A stretch of 6,723 bases of DNA from an uncultured Lachnospiraceae bacterium (GTDB lineage Bacteria; Bacillota; Clostridia; Lachnospirales; Lachnospiraceae). Below, piece after piece: positions 1-6,628 of the stretch (position 1 is its first letter; every line of letters begins with the position of its first letter). The position numbers were made by a program, and so were the translations under genes. Where the stretch lies: assembly GCA_947594085.1 (NCBI GenBank), contig CANQEB010000136.1, forward strand, positions 1 through 6,723, given 5' to 3'. The notes under the pieces are model-generated. The model saw nothing but the letters and a program-made list of their open reading frames with translations, did no database searches and was not told where the DNA came from.

Positions 1-411
1 CTGGCCGGGCAGAAGGCGGACAACTGGTTCCTACGTCAGTGCCCGAAGGTATTGAATCTCCCGTTCTCTGACCACATCACGAGGGCGGAGCGCGACAACG
101 CGATCGACGTCTACATCGGGCCGGAGTACATGGACGTGCTCGCCGACGGCGCGTGGCAGAAGGTTTTCACGGAGAAGCCGGAGGTCTTTACCGAGCAGGA
201 GAAGCGGGCGTGGCTGGATCAGATGAAAGGCGTGACGCTTGGCTCCGACGCGTTCTTCCCGTTTAGCGACAACATCGAGCGTGCGCACAAGTCCGGCGTC
301 GAGTACATCGCGCAGCCGGGCGGTTCGGTGCGCGACGAGGATGTCATCGCGACCTGCGATAAGTACGGCATGGTGATGGTGTTCACGGGGATTCGGCTGT
401 TCCATCATTGA
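1..411 (+). CDS. AICAR formyltransferase (PurH-type), 3' end, truncated by window start
   Basis: This is the C-terminal 136 codons of a phosphoribosylaminoimidazolecarboxamide formyltransferase. The enzyme transfers a formyl group from 10-formyl-tetrahydrofolate to AICAR late in purine (IMP) synthesis. The frame is open to base 1, so the gene starts outside the window and the TTG at 52 is not its start. Family signatures visible are the SDAFFPFSDNIE block, then YIAQPGGSVRD, then the terminal FTGIRLFHH, which corresponds to the RHFRH-type end of bifunctional PurH. The wording of this tail resembles the shorter stand-alone AICAR formyltransferase of Lachnospiraceae more than classic bifunctional PurH, but the part that would decide (an N-terminal IMP cyclohydrolase domain) is not in view, so no symbol is given. 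No terminator hairpin follows the stop codon, so transcripts could read into the toxin-antitoxin module 77 bp downstream. Confidence 0.9.
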   Translation: MAGQKADNWFLRQCPKVLNLPFSDHITRAERDNAIDVYIGPEYMDVLADGAWQKVFTEKPEVFTEQEKRAWLDQMKGVTLGSDAFFPFSDNIERAHKSGVEYIAQPGGSVRDEDVIATCDKYGMVMVFTGIRLFHH

Positions 412-427
412 CAAGACACACAAATGG

Positions 428-456
428 TTGACAATGTGCGCACAAATAGGTATAAT
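428..456 (+). promoter_or_regulatory. Perfect-consensus sigma-A promoter of the toxin-antitoxin operon
   Basis: TTGACA at 428-433 and TATAAT at 451-456 are both exact consensus hexamers, separated by 17 bp. A GAGGAGG ribosome binding site follows at 474-480, eight bases before the antitoxin ATG. Such a strong promoter is what an autorepressed toxin-antitoxin operon would need. Confidence 0.92.
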
Positions 457-466
457 GTAATTGTCA
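429..466. promoter_or_regulatory. Candidate RelB/DinJ operator palindromes overlapping the promoter
   Basis: A perfect 10-bp palindrome, TGTGCGCACA (435-444), lies inside the spacer between the -35 and -10 boxes. A second inverted repeat, TGACAAT (429-435) with ATTGTCA (460-466), brackets the whole promoter. RelB/DinJ-family antitoxins bind palindromes in their own promoters through ribbon-helix-helix dimers and repress together with the toxin. The placement here would block RNA polymerase directly. That either repeat is the actual operator is inference. Confidence 0.6.
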
Positions 467-488
467 GGAAGACGAGGAGGCGAGACGG

Positions 489-782
489 ATGGCAAAGACG
501 GCGAATATTAATATTCGGATTGATCCGGAGATAAAGACGGGAGCCGAAAAGGTATTTGCCAGTTTCGGTATGACAATTACAGATGCGATCAATATTTTCC
601 TGCATAAAGCAATTATGGAGGGCGGGCTTCCATTTGAGGTCAGATCGCCGCGTTATAATACGCAGACAGAGGCGGCGATTCAGGAAGCGCGCGAGATAAT
701 TGCGGGGCGGATTGATGCTCGTAAGTATTCTTCGGCGCGGGAATTGTTTCATGAGTTAGATACGGAAATGGACGGTGAATGA
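489..782 (+). CDS. RelB/DinJ-family antitoxin
   Basis: A 97-residue type II antitoxin. The N-terminal part (about residues 4-50) is a ribbon-helix-helix DNA-binding region: strand ANINIRID, a helix around residues 14-25, the FGMTITDAIN turn and helix, then the family-typical HKAIMEGGLPFEV. The C-terminal part (about 60-97) is charged and helical, with an SSARELFHELD end like the toxin-wrapping tail of DinJ. It should neutralise the toxin encoded next and repress the operon. The ATG is chosen for the GAGGAGG site eight bases upstream. The stop codon overlaps the toxin start (ATGATG at 779-784), which implies translational coupling with antitoxin made first. Base composition is more AT-rich than in the flanking housekeeping genes, consistent with acquisition by transfer. 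Confidence 0.93.
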   Translation: MAKTANINIRIDPEIKTGAEKVFASFGMTITDAINIFLHKAIMEGGLPFEVRSPRYNTQTEAAIQEAREIIAGRIDARKYSSARELFHELDTEMDGE

Positions 783-1057
783 TGCTGGAGCTGGTCACGA
801 CCGGTCAATTTCGCAAGGACTACAAGCAAGTAAAGAAACGAGGTTATGATATGTCCTTGTTGGAAACGGTTATTGATATGTTACTGGCAGAGAAAACCCT
901 TGAGGAACGCTACCGTGATCATAAACTAACGGGGAAATACGAAGGATTTAGAGAATGTCATATCCTCCCAGACTGGCTGCTGATTTATGCAGTTGACAGA
1001 GAAAAACTGATTTTGACAGCTTCCCGAACAGGAAGCCACTCTGATTTATTAGAATAG
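779..1057 (+). CDS. YafQ-family mRNA interferase toxin
   Basis: A 92-residue toxin of the RelE/ParE superfamily, YafQ branch; such toxins cut mRNA on the ribosome. Aligning by eye to E. coli YafQ, the catalytic positions are present: His48 in YRDHKLTG, His61 and Asp65-Trp66 in CHILPDWLLIY, Arg83 and His87 in SRTGSHSDLL. The C-terminal Phe91 of E. coli YafQ is a Leu here, a possible tuning of activity. The start is either ATG 779 (overlapping the antitoxin stop by four bases) or ATG 782; both are in frame and no independent strong Shine-Dalgarno is seen, so translation probably depends on antitoxin translation. The stop codon abuts a large hairpin terminator. Family assignment is secure and the toxin looks intact. 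Which codons it cuts cannot be told. Confidence 0.93.
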   Translation: MMLELVTTGQFRKDYKQVKKRGYDMSLLETVIDMLLAEKTLEERYRDHKLTGKYEGFRECHILPDWLLIYAVDREKLILTASRTGSHSDLLE

Positions 1058-1123
1058 TACAAACAAAATGAAAGGGATTCTGCTCATCGGAAAAATGAGA
1101 GGAATCCCTTGTTATTTTTGTAC
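1057..1123. terminator. Bidirectional nested-hairpin terminator between yafQ-like toxin and pyrG
   Basis: Three nested arm pairs share one axis: GTACAAA (1057-1063) with TTTGTAC (1117-1123); AAGGGATTC (1072-1080) with GAATCCCTT (1102-1110); and CTCAT (1083-1087) with ATGAG (1095-1099). On the + strand the core is followed by GTTATTTTTG, and on the - strand by TTTCATTTTGTTTG, so it can stop transcription from both convergent genes. It fills practically the whole 72-bp gap between the two stop codons. Confidence 0.9.
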
Positions 1124-1129
1124 AGAATT

Positions 1130-2755
<1,626 letters not shown>

Positions 2756-2934
2756 CTATATCGCGTAGTTTGAATGAAAGCCTGACGGATTGCTTTGCAC
2801 TACGTGCTCCCGTAATCCTGTCCCGTATTCGCAAAGTCTACGCTCCGCTTCGATCAGTGCCAAACACGTATCACCGGCACGCGGCACTGCATCGTTCGCT
2901 CTGCGCACGCTGCTTTTTGGTCATACGGGTTAGC

Positions 2935-2992
2935 GTCTCTCATGCAAAGCCAGTCCGATAAGTAAACTGGCCGTCTGGCTTTGTATGGAGAC
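2935..2992. repeat. Long imperfect inverted repeat (hairpin) in the pyrG upstream region
   Basis: The core arms CAAAGCCAG (2945-2953) and CTGGCTTTG (2975-2983) extend outward through ATG/TAT-type pairs and, after one bulged base at 2940, GTCTC (2935-2939) with GAGAC (2988-2992). Inside it, CCAGT (2950-2954) can alternatively pair with ACTGG (2966-2970), disrupting the inner end of the long stem. No T-tract follows on either strand, so it is not a terminator by itself. Confidence 0.75.
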
Positions 2993-3005
2993 CGGGCTTT
3001 CATTA

Positions 3006-3072
3006 TAAAAAGAAACAGCCATGCAACAGAGCGCGACGAACCAAATGGATCAGGCCGTCGTTGGCATGACTG
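3006..3072 (-). terminator. Terminator-like hairpin just downstream of a - strand promoter (attenuator or small-RNA end)
   Basis: Read on the - strand, CAGTCATGC (3072-3064) pairs with GCATGGCTG (3024-3016) as nine pairs with one G-U wobble, and CGACG (3060-3056) pairs with CGTCG (3038-3034) inside it. The 3' arm is followed at once by TTTCTTTTT (3015-3007). The wobble is tolerated only on the - strand RNA, which supports this orientation. It lies between the candidate promoter at 3083 and pyrG, so it could attenuate pyrG transcription or end a short RNA of about 70 nt. A second TATAAT (3007-3002) overlaps the end of the T-tract, so the T-rich stretch might instead be promoter sequence. Confidence 0.5.
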
Positions 3073-3082
3073 AACCATGGTT

Positions 3083-3088
3083 ATTATA
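3083..3088 (-). promoter_or_regulatory. Candidate -10 box of the pyrG-direction promoter
   Basis: TATAAT on the - strand at 3088-3083, in AT-rich DNA. The -35 region around 3106-3111 is poor. A perfect palindrome, AACCATGGTT (3073-3082), directly follows the -10 box and covers the expected start site, which could make it an operator. The expected start does not show the GGGC-type initiation used by Bacillus pyrG for CTP-sensitive reiterative transcription. A second TATAAT at 3007-3002, also with a weak -35, is an alternative. Confidence 0.45.
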
Positions 3089-3155
3089 CAACGATATCCG
3101 TGGAAAATCTATGTTTTTTTTCTATAAATTTAGCAAACATTTTAGATTTACACTA

Positions 3156-3184
3156 TTGATTTATAAGTTTTATACATCTATAAT
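3156..3184 (+). promoter_or_regulatory. Sigma-A promoter for ftsH
   Basis: TTGATT at 3156-3161 and TATAAT at 3179-3184 with a 17-bp spacer, embedded in AT-rich DNA. The predicted start near 3190 gives ftsH an unusually long untranslated leader of about 218 nt. No CIRCE element (HrcA) or CtsR heptad repeat was seen nearby. Confidence 0.75.
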
Positions 3185-3189
3185 GTAAC

Positions 3190-3408
3190 ATGTCGGGTGA
3201 AATGGGCGCTTGTGCAATTCGCTCGACAGGTGAGCGACAGAGACGACGTGAAGTGTGGTTTCTGGAGCTGAGTCCACATAGTGGATGGCAGATTTCGCGC
3301 AAGGAAATCTGCAGCATCGCCAGGAGTCAGGGTAAGATGACGGAATAAGTAGACATTTTTAAGTTTATCCTGGAGCTATGGCAGGGTATAGCAGAAGAGG
3401 AGGAATAT
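3190..3408 (+). promoter_or_regulatory. Structured ftsH 5' leader with a small in-frame open frame
   Basis: The leader holds several compatible hairpins: TCGCTC (3219-3224) with GAGCGA (3232-3237); GCAGATTTC (3288-3296) with GAAATCTGC (3304-3312), nine perfect pairs extended by GATG/CATC; CCAGGA (3320-3325) with TCCTGG (3368-3373); and GCTAT (3375-3379) with ATAGC (3388-3392), just before the AGGAGG ribosome binding site (3398-3403). TCCAC (3273-3277) can pair with GTGGA (3281-3285), or its CCACA can pair with TGTGG (3254-3258), but not both. A reading frame from ATG 3190 (or ATG 3202) to TAA 3346-3348 encodes 52 (or 48) residues and shares the ftsH frame. No known riboswitch family was recognised. 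Regulatory function is inference from position, length and structure. Confidence 0.5.
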
Positions 3409-5625
3409 ATGGACAATAACCAACAAAGAAACAATCGCCCGTCAGGAGGCGGTCAGGGGCCCCAGGGGGACCCCAACAAGAACCGTTCTTCATTCACGAT
3501 CTTTTTGATTGTGACGCTAGTGGCTGTTCTGGCAGTGGCGATGTTGAACAATATGAGAAACAGTACGGCGGCGGTTGAGATCACATACGACGAGTTTCTT
3601 GATCGCCTGGATGCGGGCACGGTAGAGCGCGTGACGATCAGTTCTTCGCGGATTGAGATTGAGATGAAGACGATCGAGGCGCTTGCAGATATTCTCGGCA
3701 CGGGGACGACTACCTATTATACAGGGAATCCAGGGGATCCGAATTTGGTTGAGCGTCTGGTTCGCGCGGATGTCAAGTTTTCCGAGGAAATTCCGGATAC
3801 TACGTCAATGATGATTGTGGAAATGCTGGTGAGCTTTGTGCTGCCGGTGTTGCTGATCTGGCTTATTTTCGGATTCGTGATGCGCCGGATGGGCGGCGGA
3901 AGCGGAGGAATCATGGGCGTTGGCAAGAGCAGGGCCAAGGTCTATGTGCAGAAGGAGACCGGCGTGACTTTCCAGGATGTCGCCGGTCAGGACGAGGCGA
4001 AGGAGTCCTTGCAGGAGGTCGTCGATTTCCTGGAAAATCCGGGCAAGTATACGACGATCGGCGCGAAGCTTCCCAAGGGCGCGCTGCTTGTAGGCCCTCC
4101 GGGTACTGGTAAGACGCTTCTTGCAAAAGCGGTGGCAGGCGAGGCGAAATGTCCGTTTTTCTCGCTCTCTGGTTCGGATTTTGTGGAAATGTTTGTCGGT
4201 GTTGGCGCTTCCCGCGTCAGGGATCTGTTTGAAGAGGCGAAGAAGAACGCGCCGTGCATCATTTTCATCGACGAGATTGATGCGATCGGCAAGAGCCGCG
4301 ACAGCCGGTACGGTGGTGGCAATGACGAGCGTGAGCAGACATTGAATCAGCTACTCGCGGAGATGGACGGTTTCGACACATCCAAGGGACTGCTGGTGCT
4401 GGCGGCGACGAACCGTCCGGAAGTTTTGGATCAGGCATTGCTTCGTCCGGGACGTTTCGATCGGCGTGTCATCGTCGACAAGCCGGATCTCAAGGGTCGT
4501 ATCGACGTCCTGAAGGTGCATTCCAAGGACGTCAATATGGATGAGACTGTGGATCTGGAGGCGATTGCGCTCGCGACTTCGGGCGCGGTAGGTTCGGATC
4601 TCGCGAATATGATTAATGAGGCCGCGATTCTTGCGGTCAAGCAGGGACGCAAGGCAGTTTCCCAGAAAGATCTGTTTGAGTCTGTGGAGATCGTGCTGGT
4701 CGGTAAGGAGAAGAAGGACCGCATCCTGAGTAAAGAGGAGCGGAGGATTGTCTCCTACCACGAGGTTGGCCATGCGCTGGTGAGCGCTTTGCAGAAGGAT
4801 TCTGAGCCGGTGCAGAAGATTACAATTGTGCCGCGCACGATGGGTGCGCTCGGCTACGTGATGAATGTGCCGGAGGAAGAGAAATACCTGAATACGGAGA
4901 AAGAGATTCGCGCGATGCTCGTCGAGTGTGTGGCGGGGCGTGCGGCGGAGGAGCTTGTGTTTGACACGGTGACGACCGGGGCTGCGAACGATATTGAGAA
5001 GGCGACGCGGATTGCCCGCGCGATGGTGACGCAGTACGGTATGTCGAAGCGTTTCGGCCTGATGGGACTTGAAGTGCAGGCGAATCAGTATCTCGACAAC
5101 CGCCCGATCATGAACTGCAGCGATGCGACGGCAGCGGATGTTGATCAAGAGGTCATGGCTGTGCTCAAGGACTCCTATGACGAGGCGAAGCGGCTTCTGA
5201 CCGAGCATCGCAAGGCGCTCGACAAGATCGCAGAGTTCCTGATCGCGAAGGAGACGATCACGGGCAAGGAGTTCATGCAGATTTTCCGTGAGGTTGAGGG
5301 GATTTCCGAGTCTGATGAAAAAGAACCGACTGCGCGCATCAGTGAGAAGACGGTCGAGGAAGTTTCTGCTCAGGCCAGTGAGGCTGCTTCGTCAAATGTG
5401 ATTGAGTCGACAGTTGAGGGCACACAGGCGACGGATGATGCTGAGGTTACTTCAACAGAGGTAGCGAATGACATTAAGGCTGCTTCGGCGGAGGTAGCGA
5501 GTGGCATTGAGGCTGCTTCAGCAGAGGTGGCGAGTGGCATTGAGGCTGCTCCAGCGGAGGCGGCGGGTGGCACTGAGACGATTGCCCAGCCGAGGCAAAC
5601 CGAAGAAAATGTGTCGGAAGAGTAG
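3409..5625 (+). CDS. ftsH: ATP-dependent zinc metalloprotease FtsH
   Basis: A membrane-anchored AAA+ protease that extracts and degrades misfolded membrane proteins and some regulators; it works as a hexamer. After a polar Gly/Asn/Gln-rich start (1-27) come TM1 (about 29-46), an extracytoplasmic domain (about 50-132) and TM2 (about 139-158). The AAA domain has Walker A GPPGTGKT at 229-236, pore residues FVG at 262-264, Walker B CIIFIDE at 283-289 and the arginine-finger block RPGRFDR at 346-352. The peptidase domain has zinc motif HEVGH at 451-455 and the third ligand Asp528 in GAANDIE, so it looks active. At 738 residues it is longer than E. coli FtsH (about 644); the excess is an Ala/Glu/Thr/Ser-rich C-terminal tail from about residue 630 with 11-residue repeats. 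ATG 3409 follows AGGAGG by five bases. It is transcribed alone, away from pyrG, and ends in a strong terminator. Confidence 0.98.
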   Translation: MDNNQQRNNRPSGGGQGPQGDPNKNRSSFTIFLIVTLVAVLAVAMLNNMRNSTAAVEITYDEFLDRLDAGTVERVTISSSRIEIEMKTIEALADILGTGTTTYYTGNPGDPNLVERLVRADVKFSEEIPDTTSMMIVEMLVSFVLPVLLIWLIFGFVMRRMGGGSGGIMGVGKSRAKVYVQKETGVTFQDVAGQDEAKESLQEVVDFLENPGKYTTIGAKLPKGALLVGPPGTGKTLLAKAVAGEAKCPFFSLSGSDFVEMFVGVGASRVRDLFEEAKKNAPCIIFIDEIDAIGKSRDSRYGGGNDEREQTLNQLLAEMDGFDTSKGLLVLAATNRPEVLDQALLRPGRFDRRVIVDKPDLKGRIDVLKVHSKDVNMDETVDLEAIALATSGAVGSDLANMINEAAILAVKQGRKAVSQKDLFESVEIVLVGKEKKDRILSKEERRIVSYHEVGHALVSALQKDSEPVQKITIVPRTMGALGYVMNVPEEEKYLNTEKEIRAMLVECVAGRAAEELVFDTVTTGAANDIEKATRIARAMVTQYGMSKRFGLMGLEVQANQYLDNRPIMNCSDATAADVDQEVMAVLKDSYDEAKRLLTEHRKALDKIAEFLIAKETITGKEFMQIFREVEGISESDEKEPTARISEKTVEEVSAQASEAASSNVIESTVEGTQATDDAEVTSTEVANDIKAASAEVASGIEAASAEVASGIEAAPAEAAGGTETIAQPRQTEENVSEE
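5458..5589 (+). repeat. 33-bp tandem repeats encoding an 11-residue repeat in the FtsH tail
   Basis: Four in-frame units of 33 bp: 5458-5490, 5491-5523, 5524-5556 and a decayed unit at 5557-5589 (FtsH residues 684-727). Units 2 and 3 are nearly identical at the DNA level and encode [11 protein letters not shown] and [11 protein letters not shown]; unit 1 encodes [11 protein letters not shown]. The close DNA identity suggests recent slippage or unequal recombination, and copy number may vary between strains. Confidence 0.92.
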
Positions 5626-5652
5626 CTAATTATAAAGTATCCCATGTAAAAT

Positions 5653-5700
5653 ATCCCGTATGATCTATGGAATGAAAACCTGGATCGTACGGGATTTTTT
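5653..5700 (+). terminator. Intrinsic terminator of ftsH
   Basis: ATCCCGTATGATC (5653-5665) pairs with GATCGTACGGGAT (5683-5695) as 13 pairs with one G-U wobble. The loop is 17 nt, and T6 (5695-5700) follows. On the other strand only a weak ATATTTTAC follows, so it is mainly a + strand terminator, although it also lies 44 bp beyond the end of the convergent methyltransferase gene. Confidence 0.93.
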
Positions 5701-5743
5701 AATGCTTTTTTGATTGTTTATGAAACTTCTGCCAAGAAAATCT

Positions 5744-6628
5744 TCATCGTTCCCAGCGCCCGGAGGCTCCGCAGGGCAGGACTAAGCCGGTCTGCGTGAC
5801 AGGCAGGCCGATCTCCTGGGAGTCGACGCGGCCACCGAAGCGCCTGAGCTCGGTTGAGATCATGTAGCTCAACACAGCCGGAGCCAGCCCGGTCGTGTAA
5901 GAATTCACAAGAAAGAAGAGCGGATCATCGCTCAAAAGCTTCGCACAAAGCTGAATGAATGGGTGAATCGAGTCCTCGATCTTCCAAATCTCACCTTTTG
6001 GTCCTCGACCGTAAGAGGGCGGATCCATAATGATTCCGTCGTAATGATTGCCGCGGCGAATCTCACGTTCCACGAATTTCACACAGTCGTCGACGAGCCA
6101 GCGGATCGGTGCATCCGAAAGGCCGGAGGCGGCTGCGTTTTCTCTCGCCCAGCCGACCATTCCCTTCGAGGCGTCCACATGTGTCACGGATGCTCCTGCC
6201 GCTGCAGCTGCGAGTGTTGCACCGCCGGTATAAGCGAAGAGATTCAGCACTTTAACGGTGCGCCCAGCAGAGATTGTGGCACGGATTTTTTCAGAAAACC
6301 AGTCCCAGTTTGTCGCCTGCTCGGGAAAGAGACCGGTATGTTTGAAGCTGAATGGTTTCAAGTGAAAAATCAGATCTCGATGAAGAGCCGAGCTTTGGTA
6401 GGAGATGCTCCACTGCTTGGGCAGATCAAAAAACTCCCACTCGCCGCCGCCCTTCTTGCTGCGATGGTAGTGGGCATTGCAGTTCTTCCAGCCGCGATGG
6501 GTTTTCGGTGTATTCCAGATCACCTGCGGATCTGGACGCACAAGAAGATAATTACCCCAGCGCTCCAGCTTTTCTCCTGCCGATGTATCGATCACTTCGT
6601 AGTCTTTCCATTTATCTGCAATCCACAT
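5744..6628 (-). CDS. Class I SAM-dependent methyltransferase, RlmI/RlmK-like
   Basis: Complete, 294 residues. The C-terminal two thirds is a Rossmann-fold methyltransferase: motif I VLNLFAYTGG at 127-136, acidic ribose-binding Asp152 in HVDASKG, Asp180-Asp181 in WLVDD, and motif IV MDPPSYGRG at 201-209. The NLFAYTGG plus DPPSYGRG pair is typical of the COG1092-type family that includes 23S rRNA methyltransferases RlmI and RlmK. The usual N-terminal PUA domain of RlmI is absent, replaced by about 100 residues rich in Trp and basic residues. The likely substrate is RNA, but which nucleotide is not shown, so no symbol is given. ATG 6628 is preceded by AGGAG (6639-6643) with a rather long 10-nt spacer. 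It converges on ftsH and is not in an operon with it. Confidence 0.87.
   Translation of the reverse strand: MWIADKWKDYEVIDTSAGEKLERWGNYLLVRPDPQVIWNTPKTHRGWKNCNAHYHRSKKGGGEWEFFDLPKQWSISYQSSALHRDLIFHLKPFSFKHTGLFPEQATNWDWFSEKIRATISAGRTVKVLNLFAYTGGATLAAAAAGASVTHVDASKGMVGWARENAAASGLSDAPIRWLVDDCVKFVEREIRRGNHYDGIIMDPPSYGRGPKGEIWKIEDSIHPFIQLCAKLLSDDPLFFLVNSYTTGLAPAVLSYMISTELRRFGGRVDSQEIGLPVTQTGLVLPCGASGRWER

Larger units (their letters stand above)
2763..3072 (-). promoter_or_regulatory. Structured region upstream of pyrG, probable 5' leader RNA
   Basis: This stretch carries no recognisable gene but many complementary arms. They are: GCGTAGTTTG (2763-2772) with CAAA-GT-CTACGC (2832-2843); GGATT (2787-2791) with AATCC (2814-2818), extended across a bulge by GAC/GTC and containing GCAC/GTGC; CGAT-CAGTGCC (2851-2861) with GGCACTG-C-ATCG (2883-2894); CAAAGCCAG (2945-2953) with CTGGCTTTG (2975-2983), extended outward to 2935-2992; AATGAAAGCC (2773-2782) with GGCTTTCATT (2995-3004). 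Some are mutually exclusive or would form a pseudoknot. It sits between a - strand promoter and the pyrG ribosome binding site, so a leader RNA controlling pyrG is the simplest reading. No known riboswitch class, PyrR site or T-box was recognised. A dispersed repeat or an RNA gene is the alternative. Confidence 0.5.

Noticed and set aside
52..411. A separate 119-residue gene starting at TTG 52
   Set aside because: The frame is open to base 1 with continuous homology-like sequence, so this is only the tail of the truncated formyltransferase gene.
31..495. Long reverse-strand open frame opposite the formyltransferase gene
   Set aside because: It is a low-complexity shadow in GC-rich coding DNA, overlaps the real gene entirely and has no ribosome binding site.
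2773..3004. Insertion sequence or MITE bounded by the 10-bp inverted repeats
   Set aside because: No target-site duplication is visible at the ends and no transposase is present. It is kept only as an alternative explanation in the findings.
2854..3078. 74-codon - strand open frame upstream of pyrG
   Set aside because: Its ATG lies at or before the predicted transcript start, it has no Shine-Dalgarno and no recognisable product, and it overlaps the inverted repeats.
3114..3121. T8 run as a + strand terminator
   Set aside because: No stable hairpin precedes it on the + strand and no + strand gene ends upstream. It is probably AT-rich promoter-flanking DNA.
3219..3400. M-box or cobalamin riboswitch in the ftsH leader (AGGTGAG and GAGTCAGGG words)
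   Set aside because: Only isolated words match. The conserved cores of both classes are missing and ftsH is not a usual target.
4351..5208. 285-codon open frame antisense to ftsH
   Set aside because: His/Arg/Leu-rich composition typical of the reverse strand of a GC-rich gene. FtsH in this span is highly conserved, which explains the openness.
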